From the NCBI GenBank assembly GCA_021815525.1, contig JAKAGN010000100.1, positions 1-8,594 on the forward strand: 8,594 nt of DNA. The letters are read 5' to 3'. Shown one piece after another: positions 5,569 to 8,594 of this stretch. The notes under the pieces were generated by a model that did not search any database, was not told the DNA's origin, and saw nothing but the letters and a program-made list of their open reading frames with translations. Origin of the DNA: Deltaproteobacteria bacterium. Its GTDB lineage: Bacteria; Desulfobacterota; Desulfobacteria; Desulfobacterales; Desulfatibacillaceae. The position numbers were made by a program, and so were the translations under genes. Within the stretch, counting starts at the first letter, position 1; the number at the start of each line of letters is the position of its first letter.

Positions 5569-6894
5569 ATGACCAAAAAACAAGCCTGCTCCGCGGCTAT
5601 TCTTTCCGCGGCCATCTTTTCGTCCCCCGCGCTGGCCGCCGATCCCCACGGCGTGGACACCGGCATAACGGCCTGGATGCTCACCTCCACGGCCCTGGTG
5701 CTCCTGATGGTGCCGGGGCTGGCCATGTTTTACGGCGGGCTCGTCCGGTCCAAGAACGTCCTGGGGACCATGATGCACAGCATGATCGCCATTCCCGTGA
5801 TCGGGGTGCTGTGGGTGGTGGTGGGCTATGCCCTGGCCTTCGGCGACAACGTGCTGGGCGGCTTCATAGGGTGGAAAAGCGACTACTTCCTCTTGAAAGG
5901 CATCGACAGCACCATTGTAAACGGCGTGCCCGAGTACGTGGTGGCCATGTTCCAGGGAAAGTTCGCCATCATCACCCCGGCCCTCATCGCCGGCGCCCTG
6001 GCCGAGCGGGTCTACTTCCGGGGCTACGTCATGTTCATCATCCTGTGGTTCCTGTGCGTTTACTGCCCCCTTTGTCACTGGATATGGGCCCCCTCGGGCT
6101 GGCTATACAAGGCGGGCGCGGCCGGGGTGGTGGACCTGGCCGGAGGCTTGGTGATCCACGTTTCCGCGGGTTTTTCCGCCCTGGTGACGGCCATGTTTCT
6201 GGGGCCGAGGAAGGGCTATCCCAAGGCCGCCATGCTTCCCAACAACCTCGTCATGACCATCATGGGCGCGGGAATCCTGTGGGTGGGCTGGTTCGGGTTC
6301 AACGCGGGCTCCACGGTCCAGAGCGGCCTCGAGACCGCCCGGGCGCTCACCATGACGCAGGTCTCGGCGGCAAGCGGCGCGCTCACCTGGGTCATCATCG
6401 AGGCCTTCCACTACCGCAAGGCCACGTCCCTGGGCCTTGTCTCCGGCATCCTGGCTGGGCTCGTGGCCATCACCCCGGCCGCCGGAGTCGTGCAGCCCTG
6501 GGGAGCCCTGATCCTGGGGGCGCTTTCCTCCTGCATTTGCTACACGGCCCTTCAGCTCAAGGGCCGCTTCGGCTATGACGACAGCCTGGACTGCTTCGGC
6601 GTGCACGGCGTGGGAAGCGGGATGGGCATCCTGCTCCTGTCCTTTTTCATACGGCAAAGCTGGATGGACAAGGCCTCGGCCGCCGTCGCCGGCTGGAACG
6701 CCCTGCACCAGTTCGGCATCCAGGTCTTGGGCTTCGGTGTGACCGTGGCCCTGGCCGTGTCCATGACCCTTGTCATCTGCTTCGTGGTGCAAAAGACGGT
6801 GGGCTTCCGCCTGGACGAGGAGCGCGAGGTGGCGGGCATGGATTTCGCCCTTCACGGAGAGAGGGGATACAGTATAGCGAACATGGAGGGATAG
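5569..6894 (+). CDS. amt: Ammonium transporter (Amt family)
   Basis: A 441-aa inner-membrane channel that takes up ammonium. Residues 1-23 form a signal peptide (KK, a hydrophobic run, then ALA at 21-23), as in several bacterial Amts. About eleven membrane spans follow. Family features include FYGGLVRSKNVL (54-65), the recruitment-site region CHWIWAPSGW (169-178), Asp189 in the signature DLAGG (189-193), pore histidines His197 (VIHVSAGFSAL) and His346 (CFGVHGVGSG), and WFGFNAGS (241-248). The cytosolic tail (about 412-441) carries the conserved GFRLDEEREVAGMD and HGERGYS pattern, the region contacted by PII (GlnK) in AmtB. The ATG follows AAGGAG by 5 bp. It has its own promoter and terminator, and no glnK gene adjoins it, unlike the usual glnK-amtB pair. 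Family assignment is firm. Confidence 0.96.
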   Translation: MTKKQACSAAILSAAIFSSPALAADPHGVDTGITAWMLTSTALVLLMVPGLAMFYGGLVRSKNVLGTMMHSMIAIPVIGVLWVVVGYALAFGDNVLGGFIGWKSDYFLLKGIDSTIVNGVPEYVVAMFQGKFAIITPALIAGALAERVYFRGYVMFIILWFLCVYCPLCHWIWAPSGWLYKAGAAGVVDLAGGLVIHVSAGFSALVTAMFLGPRKGYPKAAMLPNNLVMTIMGAGILWVGWFGFNAGSTVQSGLETARALTMTQVSAASGALTWVIIEAFHYRKATSLGLVSGILAGLVAITPAAGVVQPWGALILGALSSCICYTALQLKGRFGYDDSLDCFGVHGVGSGMGILLLSFFIRQSWMDKASAAVAGWNALHQFGIQVLGFGVTVALAVSMTLVICFVVQKTVGFRLDEEREVAGMDFALHGERGYSIANMEG

Positions 6895-6935
6895 CGGGGC
6901 GCCCGTTCGTGCGGGCGGCGGATTTTGAAAGAACA

Positions 6936-6978
6936 GGGGCGGGAGGTCCGGCGAACGGGCCTTCCGCCCTTCTTTTTT
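6936..6978 (+). terminator. Intrinsic terminator after amt
   Basis: Bases 6937-6949 pair with 6957-6969 in a 13-bp stem (GGGCGG against CCGCCC, continuing through AGG/CCT and TCC/GGG with two G-T wobbles) around the 7-base loop GGCGAAC. TTCTTTTTT follows directly at 6970-6978. It lies 42 bp after the amt stop and separates amt from the next gene's promoter. Confidence 0.9.
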
Positions 6979-7002
6979 CGGGGAGGCCTTTTGCGACGCG
7001 GC

Positions 7003-7030
7003 TTGCCTTTCGGCCCTTCGTGCTTATAAT
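7003..7030 (+). promoter_or_regulatory. Sigma-70-type promoter of the Fe-S/DUF3786 gene
   Basis: TTGCCT (7003-7008, 4 of 6 matches) is followed after 16 bp by a perfect TATAAT (7025-7030). The start site near 7037 gives a leader of about 27 nt including the ribosome site. The hexamers lie just downstream of the amt terminator. Confidence 0.6.
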
Positions 7031-7063
7031 GGAGCGAAACGACACCCAAGCGAGGGAGTATCC

Positions 7064-7891
7064 ATGGCGCTCTCCGTCGTAAGCCTCTACCGCGACGTGC
7101 TGCCCCGCACCAACTGCCGCGACTGCGGCTTTTCCACCTGCATGGCCTTCGCGGCGGCCGTGGTGGCCGACCAGCATCCCCTCTCCGGCTGCCCGCACTT
7201 ATCGAGGGAAACCGTGGAGCGGCTCGCGCCGGAGCTTGCCGCCCAGTACGCCGATCACCGCTGGACCCGCCGCGACATGCAGCAGGACGCCCTTGTCTAC
7301 GCCCGCGAGCGCGCCGCGAAGACCGGCCTTACGGACCTTCCGGGCCGCCTGGGGGCCGAGCCCATGACGCTTCCCGACGGCTCGGCCGCCGTCCGGCTCC
7401 CCTTCTGGGACAAGGCGGTCCTCATCACGGAAAAGGGCATGACGGCCGAGGACGGCTCGGAGCTTCCGCGCCTTTCGGCCACCTTCCTTTACAACCACCT
7501 GGCCCAAGGCGGCAGCCGCCCGCCCACGGGAAAGTGGATCGGCTTCGAGTCCATCAAGAACACCGTCTCCAAGCAGAAATCCATGCAGGCCCACGTGGTG
7601 TCCCCGCTGGTGAAGCGCTTCTCGGGGCGGGTGGGGCTTCTTAAGGAGCGCGCCCTGAAAGCTGGCGGCGTGGAAGCGGCGGGGGAGGGGCCCACGGCCG
7701 ACCTCTCGTTTCTCTTCAGACCCCTGCCGCGCGTGCCGCTCCTGCTGCTTTTCTGGGACGCGGCCCCGGAGGACGGCATGGAGGCCGAGGCCAAGGTCCT
7801 ATTGGATGAGACCATAACCGAGCACCTGGACATCGAGTCCATGCTTTTTCTGTGCGAGAACCTGGTGGAGCGCCTTTCGGCAGGGGATTGA
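7064..7891 (+). CDS. CoFeSP-type 4Fe-4S domain protein with DUF3786-like body
   Basis: A 275-aa protein with no signal peptide or membrane span. Residues about 5-45 form a small iron-sulfur domain with Cys18-X2-Cys21-X4-Cys26-X16-Cys43 in an NCRDCGFSTCMAFA context, the arrangement of the [4Fe-4S] domain of the large corrinoid/iron-sulfur protein subunit (AcsC/CdhE) and related proteins. The remainder (about 70-275) resembles the uncharacterised DUF3786 family, including PPTGKWIGFESI at 152-163, a hydrophobic PLLLLFWDAAPEDGM at 225-239 and EHLDIES at 253-259. The reaction is unknown. A role in corrinoid or one-carbon redox chemistry is only suggested by the Fe-S domain. The ATG follows AGGGAG by 5 bp. 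It has its own promoter and is convergent with acyP, with 12 bp between stops. It could equally be a redox sensor or Fe-S carrier. Confidence 0.85.
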   Translation: MALSVVSLYRDVLPRTNCRDCGFSTCMAFAAAVVADQHPLSGCPHLSRETVERLAPELAAQYADHRWTRRDMQQDALVYARERAAKTGLTDLPGRLGAEPMTLPDGSAAVRLPFWDKAVLITEKGMTAEDGSELPRLSATFLYNHLAQGGSRPPTGKWIGFESIKNTVSKQKSMQAHVVSPLVKRFSGRVGLLKERALKAGGVEAAGEGPTADLSFLFRPLPRVPLLLLFWDAAPEDGMEAEAKVLLDETITEHLDIESMLFLCENLVERLSAGD

Positions 7892-7903
7892 GCCTCGGGG
7901 ATT

Positions 7904-8594
<691 letters not shown>

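Overview
The window is a GC-rich stretch of bacterial chromosome with strong G/C preference at third codon positions. Its gene set suits an anaerobic, probably sulfate-reducing or acetogenic-type Desulfobacterota (former Deltaproteobacteria). This placement is an inference from the corrinoid-protein reactivator, the CoFeSP-type Fe-S/DUF3786 protein and the gatB/queA types, not a measured assignment. No phage, insertion sequence, CRISPR array, tRNA or rRNA was seen.

Layout. Bases 1-548 hold no convincing gene. They contain a possible leftward promoter near the edge, an AT-rich patch followed by two near-identical interrupted palindromes about 51 bp apart, and two strong GC hairpins just beyond the 3' end of the first gene. 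Bases 549-3963 are a leftward two-gene unit: gatB (aminoacyl-tRNA amidotransferase subunit B), then a 2Fe-2S/ASKHA protein of the RACo (DUF4445) family, 34 bp apart. Bases 3964-4305 are a divergent intergenic region with a candidate gatB promoter and a GC-rich palindrome that recurs in inverted, degenerate form about 100 bp away. Then come queA (tRNA queuosine synthesis, GTG start) and, after a 183-bp AT-rich gap with a good sigma-70-type promoter, amt (ammonium channel). Amt is closed by a textbook intrinsic terminator. A second clear promoter then drives a 275-aa protein with an N-terminal CX2CX4CX16C iron-sulfur domain and a DUF3786-type body. Convergent to it is a leftward pair, ligA (3' end only, cut by the window edge) and acyP (acylphosphatase), overlapping by 4 bp (ATGA).

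Functionally this is mostly housekeeping: translation fidelity (gatB), tRNA modification (queA), DNA ligation (ligA), nitrogen uptake (amt) and a small phosphatase. The less ordinary content is the pair of one-carbon/corrinoid-flavoured proteins (RACo-like activator and CoFeSP-like Fe-S domain protein) and the unexplained palindromic non-coding elements. I found no convincing new multi-gene system. The paired palindromes at 268-342 are the most worthwhile unexplained signal.
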